A stretch of 38,010 nt of DNA from Planctomycetota bacterium (GTDB lineage: Bacteria; Planctomycetota; JAJSAM01; JAJVHW01): assembly GCA_022072415.1 (NCBI GenBank), contig JAJVHW010000065.1, positions 1 to 38,010 on the forward strand, written 5' to 3'. Position 1 is the stretch's first letter, and every line of letters starts with the position of its first letter. Under the pieces are notes generated by a model, which made no database searches, was not told the origin of the DNA, and worked only from the letters and a program-made list of their open reading frames with translations. The position numbers and the translations under genes are program-made. Below are positions 7,352 through 15,289 of this stretch, piece by piece.

Positions 7352-10000
7352 ATGCGCCGAGCCGCCGCCCTCACGGTCCTCGCCCTGTTCGCCGCAGGCG
7401 CGCCCCCGCGGGCGGCGGCCGACGACGCCGCTCCTCCGGGCGGACCCGCCCCCGCCGCGCCCGGGGACGCCCCGGCCGACCCGCCGAAGGACCCCGCCCG
7501 CGAGCAGCGGTTCGCGGACCGCGGGGCCGAGGACGCGCTGAAGCGTCTCCGGTCCCCGGGCATCGTGGACGTGTGGGAGGCGCTGGAGCACCTCTCCCGC
7601 CTGAAGAGCGCGAAGGTCACCGCGGAGGTGATCGAGGTGATCCTCGGGCGGAAGGAGTTCCACGCCGCCGAGTACGCGGGCTGGGCGTTGGCGCAGTGCG
7701 ACCCCGACGGGGCGATGGAGCGCATGCAGGCGGCCGCGACCGCGTCGAAGGCGCCCTCCCAGGAGACGCTCCTCCAGATCGTCGGCATCCTCGCCTTCCT
7801 CCCCCAGCCGAAGGCGGCCGAGATCCTCGCCTCCGAGCGCTTCGTCGGCGCGCGCGACACGGCGATCCGCCGCGAGTCCATCCGCGCGCTCGGCCTGAGG
7901 CGCAGCCCGCTCGCGATGCACGCGACGCTCGAGGCGCTGGGCAGCCGCGATGCGGGGCTCCGGAACGCCGCGTGCGTCGCCCTCGGACGGATCGGCGACA
8001 AGCGCGCCGTCGCCCCGCTCCTCTCGAAGCTCGACGAGAAGGACGGCGGCACGGGCGGCTTCGCGGCCATCGCGCTCGGCCGCATCGAGGACGACTCGAT
8101 CTTCCCCGCGATCGCGCAGAACGTGGGCGCGGGCAACGCGCAGGACAAGGGCAAGGCGCTCGTCGCGTGCGCGCGCCCGAAGCACGCCGACCGACTCCGC
8201 GCGATGACCCAGAGCGGCTCGCGCGAGGCGAAGGTCGCTGCGTGCGCAGCGCTGGGGAAGATCGCGGACACGTCCCTCGACACCCAGAAGGTGCTCCTCG
8301 ACGTGATGCTCGGCGACGGCGACCGGTTCGTCCGGCACGCCGCGTTCCACGCGCTCGGCCGCTGCGCCACGACCGAGCTCGCCCCGGTCCTCGCGAAGCG
8401 CATGGGCTGGCGCGACGCCGAGAAGCAGATGTACGTCTACGAGATCGCGGGCGACATCGCGGCCGCCGACTGCGCGGCCGCGGCGGAGGACGCCGCGTGG
8501 ACGGAGAAGACGCCGCTCCTCCGCCGCGTGGCGATGGACTCCTTCTGGCGGATCCGCAACGCCGACGCGCTGCGCGCCGCCGAGGCGAAGATCGAGAAGG
8601 CGACGGGGAAGTCGTTCGAGCGCGCGATGGAGTTCCTCTCCCTCCGCCGCAACCGGAACGGGTTCGAGTTCGCGCTCGGGCTCCTCGAGAAGATGCCGGC
8701 GGGGAGCCGCGAGCAGTTCCTCGTGGAACTCGCGCTCGAACGCCAGACGGGGCACTTCTTCGGCCCCGACGTGAAGATCTGGCGCGAGTGGTTCGGGAAG
8801 AACCCGAAGTTCTTCGAGAAGGAGCAGGAGGCGATCGAGCGCGCGAAGTGGCGCGAGGACTTCCTGAAGGAGAACGCGGAGCAGTCCTCCACGTCGAAGT
8901 CCGAGGGCGCGGTCAAGGCGGCGCTCGACTACCTCGCGCGGCACCAGGACCCGTCCGGCGCGTTCGACCAGCAGCACTTCCTCGACATGTGCGCGGAGCC
9001 GGGCTGCCCCACCGCCGACGGGTCCCGCGTCCAGTTCGACTGCGTCGGCGTCACGTCGCTCTGCACGCTCGCGTTCTTCGGCGCCGCGTGCGAGCCCGAG
9101 AAAGGCCCCTACGGAGGCGTGCTCTCCCGCGCCATGGAGTACATGCTGTCGCGGCAGCTCCCGAGCGGCGACTACTTCGACAACGACCTGATCGGCGGCT
9201 ACAACCGCCCGCTCGCGTGCCAGGCCTACGCCGAGGCCGCGCAGGTCACGAAGGACCCGCAGTGGCTCCCCTTCGTGCAGCGGGGCGTGGACTTCATGGC
9301 GTGCATCCAGTCCGAGAAGGCCGGATGGCGCTACCGCGTGGTGGACAACGCGAACGACTCGTCGGTCGTCGCGTGGGTGCTCTTCGCGTCGAAGGCCGCG
9401 CAGAAGGCGGGCGCCCGCGTCCGCACGTCGATCTACGAGGGCTCCGACCTCGTCTTCAACGCGTACCAGACGCGCCCGGGCCCGAAGGACGCCCGAGAGG
9501 ACTTCGTGAAGGACATCGACCCGCGCTACGAGTTCGAGGTCGGCCTCAACACGGACTACGAGTACTGGACCGGCTACCAGAACGCGAACTTCGAGGCGAA
9601 GTACGCGACCACCGGCCTCGGCCTCATGAGCCGGATCCTCATGGGCTACCGCCGCTCCCACCCGTTCTGCATCGGCAGCGCGAACAAGGTCCTCGCGAAG
9701 CAGCTCCCCGAGATCCCGAAGGACGGCGACGTCGCGCAGATGAACTTCAAGCAGGAGTACCCCATGTACCACCTGTACTACGGGACCCTCGCGATGCACC
9801 AGATGGGCGGCACGTACTTCCGCAAGTGGAAGAAGCCCATGAAGGAGATCCTCGTCAACTCCCAGGAGCGCGCCGGCTGCAACGCCGGATCGTGGCAGGG
9901 CTGGGCCTTCGACCGCTTCTTCAGCCGCCTCTACACGACCGCGATGGGCGCCCTCACGCTCGAGACCGAGTACCGGTACGCGCCGATCCTGCAGAACTGA
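7352..10000 (+). CDS. Secreted HEAT-repeat / prenyltransferase-repeat (terpenoid cyclase-like) protein
   Basis: This 882-residue protein has a Sec signal (residues 1-24), a Pro/Ala/Asp-rich linker to about 50, and HEAT repeats across roughly 55-420 (for example A-C-V-A-L-G-R-I-G-D-K-R-A-V-A-P-L-L). From about 515 to the end it has an alpha/alpha-toroid region like the prenyltransferase and squalene-oxidase repeats, with A-L-D-Y-L-A-R-H-Q-D-P-S-G-A-F-D, A-M-E-Y-M-L-S-R-Q-L-P-S-G-D-Y-F-D and Y-R-V-V-D-N-A-N-D-S-S-V-V-A-W. The D-x-D-D motif of true cyclases was not seen, so this is probably a binding or structural toroid rather than a terpene enzyme. Its last 47 bp overlap the convergent ATPase gene. 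Confidence 0.85.
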   Translation: MRRAAALTVLALFAAGAPPRAAADDAAPPGGPAPAAPGDAPADPPKDPAREQRFADRGAEDALKRLRSPGIVDVWEALEHLSRLKSAKVTAEVIEVILGRKEFHAAEYAGWALAQCDPDGAMERMQAAATASKAPSQETLLQIVGILAFLPQPKAAEILASERFVGARDTAIRRESIRALGLRRSPLAMHATLEALGSRDAGLRNAACVALGRIGDKRAVAPLLSKLDEKDGGTGGFAAIALGRIEDDSIFPAIAQNVGAGNAQDKGKALVACARPKHADRLRAMTQSGSREAKVAACAALGKIADTSLDTQKVLLDVMLGDGDRFVRHAAFHALGRCATTELAPVLAKRMGWRDAEKQMYVYEIAGDIAAADCAAAAEDAAWTEKTPLLRRVAMDSFWRIRNADALRAAEAKIEKATGKSFERAMEFLSLRRNRNGFEFALGLLEKMPAGSREQFLVELALERQTGHFFGPDVKIWREWFGKNPKFFEKEQEAIERAKWREDFLKENAEQSSTSKSEGAVKAALDYLARHQDPSGAFDQQHFLDMCAEPGCPTADGSRVQFDCVGVTSLCTLAFFGAACEPEKGPYGGVLSRAMEYMLSRQLPSGDYFDNDLIGGYNRPLACQAYAEAAQVTKDPQWLPFVQRGVDFMACIQSEKAGWRYRVVDNANDSSVVAWVLFASKAAQKAGARVRTSIYEGSDLVFNAYQTRPGPKDAREDFVKDIDPRYEFEVGLNTDYEYWTGYQNANFEAKYATTGLGLMSRILMGYRRSHPFCIGSANKVLAKQLPEIPKDGDVAQMNFKQEYPMYHLYYGTLAMHQMGGTYFRKWKKPMKEILVNSQERAGCNAGSWQGWAFDRFFSRLYTTAMGALTLETEYRYAPILQN

Positions 10001-11132
10001 GGCGGGCTGCGAGGCCGTCGAGGCCGGTGAACGTCACGGGGAGGCCGCCGAGCGTGCGCACGGTGTCGCGATCGACGTCCATGCACACGACGAGGTTCTC
10101 GGCGCCCGGATGCCTCGCCCGGAACGCGCGCAGCCCCGCGGCGTCGAAGTCCGCCGCCGAACGCTTGCACTCCACGGCGACGGGCGGGCGCCCGCGGGCC
10201 GCGAGGACGAAGTCCACTTCGCGTCCCTGCTTGTCGCGCCAGTACCGGACCTCGCGGGCCGGGGACCGGGCCACGATCTCGTTCAGCACGTAGTGCTCCC
10301 AGAGGTGGCCCTCATCCTCCGGGCGGAGCCTGTCCCACCCCCGCATCGCGCAGATGAACCCGGTGTCGAACGCGTAGACCTTCGGCGCCGCGACGATCTC
10401 GGCCGCGGCGTTCCCGCCGAGCGGGCGGATGACGTGGACGAGGTACGTCGCTTCCAGCACCGCCAGGTAGTTGGCGATCGTGGACCGGCTCACCTCGCAC
10501 GGGCGGGCGAGCTTCGACGCTTCGAACATGCCGCCGCTCTGCAGGATGAGCAGTTCCGCGAGGCGAAGGAACGCGGCGCGCCGCTCCAGCCGGAAGAGTT
10601 CCTGGATGTCCCGGGCCCAGTAGGCGTCGAACCACTCGGAGACGTCGCGCTCGGGGAACTCCGGCGAGAGGAACATCGGCGGGAGCCCGCCGTGGTGGAG
10701 CCGCCGCCTCAGGTCCGCGCTGCCGAAGTCGCGCAGGTCCTGCGACATCATGGGAGTCAGCCGGATCTCGCGCTTGCGGCCGGCCAGCGTGTCCCGGAAC
10801 TTCGCCGACGCGCCGAGCGCCGACGACCCCGTCGCGAGCACCCGCGTCCGCGGGAAGTGATCCGCGGCGATCTTCAGCACTTCGGACGGGTTCGCGAGCC
10901 TGTGGATCTCGTCGAGCGCCAGCGTTCCGCCGCCCGCCGAGCGAAGGAACGCTTCCGGATCGCCTTCGATCTCGCGCCGTACGCGCGGCAGTTCGCAGTC
11001 GAAGTACGCGACCTCGGGCAGGCTCCGCGCCAGCGTCGTCTTCCCGGTGCGCCGCACGCCCGACAGCCAGACGACCGACCGGGACCGGAACGCCGCATCG
11101 ATCTGTCCGAGCCAGAACGTCCTCTGCTCCAT
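9954..11132 (-). CDS. AAA+ ATPase with DUF4143 domain
   Basis: The 392-residue protein shows the usual two-part layout. The N-terminal ATPase has Walker A G-V-R-R-T-G-K-T-T-L near residue 25, Walker B T-L-A-L-D-E-I-H and the sensor V-L-A-T-G-S-S-A. The C-terminal DUF4143 region, from about residue 190, contains an R-S-T-I-A-N-Y-L winged-helix stretch and a restriction-endonuclease-like fold with E-V-D-F-V-L and V-E-C-K. The family is widespread, often laterally transferred, and of uncertain function. The stop lies inside the convergent upstream-neighbour gene. A 45-bp perfect inverted repeat sits 2 bp before ATG 11132. Confidence 0.9.
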   Translation of the reverse strand: MEQRTFWLGQIDAAFRSRSVVWLSGVRRTGKTTLARSLPEVAYFDCELPRVRREIEGDPEAFLRSAGGGTLALDEIHRLANPSEVLKIAADHFPRTRVLATGSSALGASAKFRDTLAGRKREIRLTPMMSQDLRDFGSADLRRRLHHGGLPPMFLSPEFPERDVSEWFDAYWARDIQELFRLERRAAFLRLAELLILQSGGMFEASKLARPCEVSRSTIANYLAVLEATYLVHVIRPLGGNAAAEIVAAPKVYAFDTGFICAMRGWDRLRPEDEGHLWEHYVLNEIVARSPAREVRYWRDKQGREVDFVLAARGRPPVAVECKRSAADFDAAGLRAFRARHPGAENLVVCMDVDRDTVRTLGGLPVTFTGLDGLAARLSSAGSARTGTRSRA

Positions 11133-11134
11133 AC

Positions 11135-11179
11135 GCCGATAGTTTGGCGTTTGGTATGACCAAACGCCAAACTATCGGC
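11135..11179. promoter_or_regulatory. Perfect 21-bp inverted repeat before the DUF4143 ATPase start
   Basis: Arms 11135-11155 and 11159-11179 are perfect reverse complements around a 3-nt centre (ATG on the plus strand). Each arm contains two direct GTTTGG/CCAAAC hexamers with a 7-nt period, giving four identical half-sites. The repeat ends 2 bp before the ATPase start codon and begins 9 bp after the dapF stop. There is no T-run, so it is a poor intrinsic terminator. It could be an operator or an mRNA hairpin controlling the ATPase start. Its A/T content is higher than its surroundings. Confidence 0.85.
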
Positions 11180-11188
11180 AGCCCCTCC

Positions 11189-12049
11189 CTACACATCCAC
11201 CTCGCCGCGGAAGACCTCGACGGCGGGGCCGGTCTTGAACACGGGGTGGCCGGGACCCTGCCACTCGATGCGGAGGTCGCCGCCGCGGAGGTGGATGGTG
11301 ACGTCGGGGCCGAGGAGGCCGTTCAACTGCCCGGCCACGGCGACGGCGCACGCGCCGGTGCCGCAGGCCCACGTCTCGCCGCTGCCGCGCTCCCAGGTGC
11401 GCTGGACGGCCTCGCGCGGAGACACGACGTGGACGAACTCCACGTTCGTACGGCGCGGGAAGCGCGGGTGGGTCTCGACGACGGGACCGAGGGTCGTGAC
11501 CGGCGCGGCGTCGGTGTCTTCGACGAACGTGACGCAGTGCGGGTTGCCCATCGACACGCACGTCACGCGGAGCACGCCCCCGCCGCCGACACCCGCGTCG
11601 AAGGGCTCGTCGATCACGCGGCCCGGAGCGCCTGTCATCGGGATCTCCGCGCGGTCGAGGCGCGGCGCGCCCATGTCGATCCGCGCGGCGACGGCCTTCC
11701 CGGACTCGATCACGAGGTCGATGGTCTTCAGCCCTGCGTCGGTCTCGCAGACGATCCGGTCCTTCCGCGCGAGGCCGTGGTCGTACGCGTACTTCCCGAC
11801 GCAGCGGATGCCGTTCCCGCACATCTCGCCGCGGGATCCGTCGGCGTTGTACATCTCCATGCGCACGTCGGCGGCGACGCCGGGGCGCGGCGGCGCGATG
11901 AGGATGAGGCCGTCGCTCCCGATCCCGAATCGGCGGTCGGACACGCGGCGCGCCAGCCCGGCCGGGTCGGCGACCGTCTCGCGGAACGCGTCCACGTACA
12001 CGTAGTCGTTGCCGAGGCCTTCCATCTTGGTGAAGCGGAGCGTCGCCAT
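11189..12049 (-). CDS. dapF: Diaminopimelate epimerase
   Basis: It interconverts LL- and meso-diaminopimelate in the cytoplasm, supplying lysine and peptidoglycan. The 286-residue length is normal. Both catalytic cysteines are in their signatures: Cys77 in E-M-C-G-N-G-I-R-C and Cys229 in W-A-C-G-T-G-A-C. The N-terminal F-x-K-M-x-G-L-G-N-D-Y and G-I-G-S-D-G-L are also present. It starts at ATG 12049, 8 bp after the metallo-beta-lactamase stop, so the two are probably co-transcribed. Aspartate kinase of the same pathway is encoded at 26-27 kb. Confidence 0.97.
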   Translation of the reverse strand: MATLRFTKMEGLGNDYVYVDAFRETVADPAGLARRVSDRRFGIGSDGLILIAPPRPGVAADVRMEMYNADGSRGEMCGNGIRCVGKYAYDHGLARKDRIVCETDAGLKTIDLVIESGKAVAARIDMGAPRLDRAEIPMTGAPGRVIDEPFDAGVGGGGVLRVTCVSMGNPHCVTFVEDTDAAPVTTLGPVVETHPRFPRRTNVEFVHVVSPREAVQRTWERGSGETWACGTGACAVAVAGQLNGLLGPDVTIHLRGGDLRIEWQGPGHPVFKTGPAVEVFRGEVDV

Positions 12050-12057
12050 GGGTCGTG

Positions 12058-13509
12058 TCAGTCTCCGATGCGGAACCACTCGCCGGGCGCGGGCGCGGCG
12101 AGGCCGGTGTGGCCGCGCGACGCGAGGTAGCCCTTGAGCGAGTCCATCTTCTCCGCCTCGCCGTGGACGAGGAACGTCCGCGCGGGGCGCTCCGGCAGCG
12201 CCTCCAGGTACGCCGCGATGCCGCGCCGGTCGGCGTGTGCCGAGAGGCACGGGATCTCGGCGACCTCGCAGCGGAGCTCGTGCTGCTCGCCGAACGCGCG
12301 GTAGATGCGCTCCCCGTCGAGGAGCCTCCGCCCGAGCGTGTGCTCGGCCTGGTAGCCCACGAAGAGCAGCGTGTTCCGCGGGCCGGCGCCGTGGTGGATC
12401 ACGTGGTGGACGATGCGCCCGCCTTCGAGCATGCCCGACGCCGAGATGACCACGGCGGGGCCCTCGAGCCCGTTCAGCGCGCGGCTCTCGTGCTTGTCCT
12501 CGACGAAGCTCGTCTTCGCGGCGTCGAAGAGCTCGCCGCAGCACGACACGAACTGCCGCGCCTCGCCGTCGAAGAGATGCTCGTGGTCGCGGAAGACCTG
12601 CGTGACCGCGCGCGCCATCGGGCTGTCCACGTAGATCGGGACGTTCGGGATGCGCCGGTCGTGGATCAGCCGGTGGAGGACGTAGAGGAGGAGCTGCGTC
12701 CGGCCCACGGCAAAGGCCGGCACGATCACCTTGCCGCCGCGCGCGGCCGTGCGCGACACGACCTCGGCGAGGCGCTCCTCCATGCCGGACTCGTCGTCGT
12801 GCTCGCGGTCGCCATAGGTGGACTCGGTGAGGAACGCGTCGCACTCGCCGAGGGGTTCGGGGTCGCGGAGGAGCGGCACGCCCGTGCGGCCGAGGTCGCC
12901 GGTGAAGCCGATGCGGACGTCGCGCCCGCCTCGCGGGCGGACCGTGAGGTGCACCGCCGCCGAACCGAGGATGTGCCCCGCGTCGGCGAACCGCACGACG
13001 AGTCCGGGGACGGGCTCCGCGTCGCGGCCGTACTTCGTCTCGCGGAGGAGGCGGAGCGTCGCTTCCACGTCGTCGTCGGTGTAGAGCGGCTGCTTGCGCT
13101 CGTGCGGCGGGAGCCCGCGGTTCACGCGCTCGAGGTCGATCGCCTGGATCTTCGCGGAGTCGCGGAGGAGGATCGGGAGCAGCGCGCACGTCGCCTCGGT
13201 GGCGAGGATCGGTCCGCGATAGCCCATGCGGACCAGGTTCGGCAGCGCGCCGCAGTGGTCGATGTGCGCGTGGCTCACGACGACGAGCTTCACGCGCCCG
13301 GGGTCGAGCGGAAGCTCGCGGTTCCACTGCTCGGCCTCGGCGCGGTGGCCCTGGTACATCCCGCAGTCGAGGACCACGTCGCCCTGCGGCGCGCGGACGC
13401 GGTGGAGCGACCCGGTCGTGGTGCGCGCGGCGCCGAGGAAGCGCAGCGTGACCGTTCCCTGCTCGCCGGGACCGTCGACGGGCAGCCGCAGGGGCGGACG
13501 GGGACTCAT
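12058..13509 (-). CDS. Metallo-beta-lactamase / beta-CASP RNA-processing-type hydrolase
   Basis: The 483-residue protein has the metallo-beta-lactamase zinc motif S-H-A-H-I-D-H at residues 79-85, the later A-G-H-I-L-G-S and F-T-G-D-L-G-R motifs, and the beta-CASP insert with I-V-P-A-F-A-V-G-R-T-Q. The C-terminal L-S-A-H-A-D and L-V-H-G-E motifs are also present. This layout is that of the CPSF73-like/YSH1 family of RNA exo- or endonucleases, so it probably cleaves RNA. The exact substrate is not determined by sequence. ATG 13509 overlaps the rnhC stop as ATGA, indicating translational coupling. Confidence 0.92.
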   Translation of the reverse strand: MSPRPPLRLPVDGPGEQGTVTLRFLGAARTTTGSLHRVRAPQGDVVLDCGMYQGHRAEAEQWNRELPLDPGRVKLVVVSHAHIDHCGALPNLVRMGYRGPILATEATCALLPILLRDSAKIQAIDLERVNRGLPPHERKQPLYTDDDVEATLRLLRETKYGRDAEPVPGLVVRFADAGHILGSAAVHLTVRPRGGRDVRIGFTGDLGRTGVPLLRDPEPLGECDAFLTESTYGDREHDDESGMEERLAEVVSRTAARGGKVIVPAFAVGRTQLLLYVLHRLIHDRRIPNVPIYVDSPMARAVTQVFRDHEHLFDGEARQFVSCCGELFDAAKTSFVEDKHESRALNGLEGPAVVISASGMLEGGRIVHHVIHHGAGPRNTLLFVGYQAEHTLGRRLLDGERIYRAFGEQHELRCEVAEIPCLSAHADRRGIAAYLEALPERPARTFLVHGEAEKMDSLKGYLASRGHTGLAAPAPGEWFRIGD

Positions 13510-14405
13510 CCGAACAGTCCCTGCGCCTTCAGCGTCGTCTTGAAATGCACTTTCGCCACCTTCCGGAGTCCTTCGATGCCCTCCGCGCGGAAGATCTCGC
13601 GCGCGACGACGTCCACCGGCGTCCCCGCGCCCTTCGGGAGCTTCCGCCCGCACGCGTCGCCGAGCCGCTTCAGCTCGCGGAGGAACCTCGCCCGCGCGAG
13701 CACCGAAGCCGCCGCGACGGCGGGATGCGACTCCGCGCGCGGCCGCTGCTCGAGGGTGATCTCGACGCCCTTCTTCCGCACGGCGTCGCGGACGAGGCGC
13801 TCGTCGGCGAACTTGTCCACGACCGCGCGCTTCGCGCCGTGCTTCGCCGCGAGTTCCGCGATCGCGGTCGCGTGCGCCCACGCGAGCAGCCGGTTCAGGT
13901 TGCCGCCGAACTCCGCGTGCATCTCGTTGTAGCGTTCGGGCCCGATCACGACGACGGCGACGCGGTCCTTCCACGCGGCCTCGATCTCGTCGGCCATCTC
14001 GCGCGCCGCCTGGTCGGCGACCTCCTTGCTGTCGCGCGCGCCGAGCGTCCGGAGGATGAGCGCGACGTCGGGGTCGACGCACATGGCCGCCACGACGAGC
14101 GGGCCGAAGTAGTCGCCCTTCCCCGTCTCGTCGGAGCCGATGGTCTCCCCGGTGACGACGTCCCGCGGATCGCCGCTCGCCGGCGCCGCGTCCGGCGACT
14201 CGTCGAGGTACGTGATCGCGAAGTCGTCGGCGCCCTTCCCCTGCACGAGGAGCTTCCCCGACGCGTAGTGCGCGACGGTGACGCCGGGCCCGGCCATCGC
14301 CCACGCGGCGTGCGGGTCCTTCCGGTCCTCGAACCCCGCGTCGAGCAGCCGCTCGCGGAGCCCGCGCCCGGCGGCGGCGGAGAGCTTCAGCACCACCTGT
14401 CCCAT
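13506..14405 (-). CDS. rnhC: Ribonuclease HIII
   Basis: RNase HIII cleaves the RNA strand of RNA-DNA hybrids. Residues 1-70 form the N-terminal TBP-like substrate-binding domain. The catalytic domain opens with I-G-S-D-E-T-G-K-G-D-Y-F-G-P (Asp92 and Glu93) and continues with A-R-D-S-K (Asp125) and A-E-S-H-P-A-V-A-A-A-S-V-L-A-R. The N-terminal extension and the D-E pair separate it from RNase HII. It is 299 residues, a usual length. The start ATG 14405 overlaps the SirB1-like gene stop as TGATG, and its own stop overlaps the metallo-beta-lactamase start. Confidence 0.93.
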   Translation of the reverse strand: MGQVVLKLSAAAGRGLRERLLDAGFEDRKDPHAAWAMAGPGVTVAHYASGKLLVQGKGADDFAITYLDESPDAAPASGDPRDVVTGETIGSDETGKGDYFGPLVVAAMCVDPDVALILRTLGARDSKEVADQAAREMADEIEAAWKDRVAVVVIGPERYNEMHAEFGGNLNRLLAWAHATAIAELAAKHGAKRAVVDKFADERLVRDAVRKKGVEITLEQRPRAESHPAVAAASVLARARFLRELKRLGDACGRKLPKGAGTPVDVVAREIFRAEGIEGLRKVAKVHFKTTLKAQGLFG

Positions 14406-15250
14406 CAGTTCACCGAGATCCCGAGCCGCGCGAGCTGCCGCGCCTGGTCGTGGACCCGCGCGAACACGGCCCCGGCGGGAAGCGCCGCGAGCGCGCGGCG
14501 GTAGTCGGCGAGCGCGGCCGCGCGGCGGTCGCTCCGCACGAGCACTTCGGCCCGGCGGACGACGAGCATCGGGTCGCCGGGCGCGAGCGCGATCTGGTCC
14601 GAGACCGTCCGCTCCAGGCGCTCGAGGTCGCCCCGCGCCTCGTAGCTCCGCGCGAGGTTGGCGAGCACGCGGAGGATCGTCTGCCTCGCCGACGTGCGGC
14701 GGAGCCACGCGGGAGACACGGCGGTCGCGCCGCCCGGCCCCATGCAGAGGCGGAGCACTTCGTCGCCCGAAAGCTCGCGCCCGCGGCCGAAGGGATCGAC
14801 GTAGACGCCGTCGTCGTCCTCCCCGCTCTCCGGCTCCACGTACACGGCGAAGTGCCCCGGGAAGGGGACGCCGCGCGCGCCGATCCCCGCCGCTCGCGCG
14901 ACCTCGATCCACACGACGGAGAGGAGGATCGGGAGCCCGCGCCGCCGCTCGATCACGCGGTGGAGGAAGCTGTTCTCGGGATCGTCGTACTCGCCGCCGG
15001 CGCCGCCGAAGCCCTCCTCGCGGCCGAGGACCTCGGCGAGCGCCTGCGCGGCCGGGAGCTTCCCGCCGGATGCCGCGCGCAGCTCCGCCACGCGCTTCGC
15101 CATGCGCCGGATCTCGGCGACCGGCGTCGACGGATCGAGGTGCGGATGCTCCGCAGCGGCGACGAGGAGGCACGCCCGCGCCAGCGCGCCGGGACGGGAG
15201 CCCCGGCGCACCGTGCGGTCCAGCGCCTTGCGGCGGGCGGCGTCGTCCAT
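14405..15250 (-). CDS. SirB1/transglutaminase-like (Transglut_core2) protein with TPR tail
   Basis: The 281-residue protein contains the SirB1 core: N-S-F-L-H-R-V-I-E-R-R-R-G-L-P-I-L-L-S-V-V-W-I-E-V-A-R (split by eye from residues 95-120), then V-P-F-P-G-H-F and Y-V-D-P-F-G-R-G. The conserved P-G-H-F supplies the His of a transglutaminase-like fold, but the usual nucleophilic Cys is not obvious. The final 70 residues look like one or two TPR units. The biochemical role of the family is unknown. A GACAAT hexamer ends 7 nt before ATG 15250. It heads the short SirB1-rnhC-MBL-dapF run. Confidence 0.85.
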   Translation of the reverse strand: MDDAARRKALDRTVRRGSRPGALARACLLVAAAEHPHLDPSTPVAEIRRMAKRVAELRAASGGKLPAAQALAEVLGREEGFGGAGGEYDDPENSFLHRVIERRRGLPILLSVVWIEVARAAGIGARGVPFPGHFAVYVEPESGEDDDGVYVDPFGRGRELSGDEVLRLCMGPGGATAVSPAWLRRTSARQTILRVLANLARSYEARGDLERLERTVSDQIALAPGDPMLVVRRAEVLVRSDRRAAALADYRRALAALPAGAVFARVHDQARQLARLGISVN

Positions 15251-15257
15251 GCGCGCG

Positions 15258-15263
15258 ATTGTC
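15258..15263 (-). promoter_or_regulatory. Putative -10 (GACAAT) for the sirB1-rnhC-MBL-dapF run
   Basis: GACAAT on the minus strand ends 7 nt before ATG 15250. It is the same hexamer and nearly the same spacing as upstream of the YgjP-like gene. Confidence 0.35.
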
Positions 15264-15289
15264 GGGGCGCGGCGGCCGACGACGAGGGA

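Noticed and set aside
7130-9799. 889-residue minus-strand open frame opposite the HEAT/prenyltransferase-repeat gene
   Set aside because: Arg/Val/Glu/Leu-rich translation without domains, antisense to a gene with a clear signal peptide and repeats; a GC-bias shadow.
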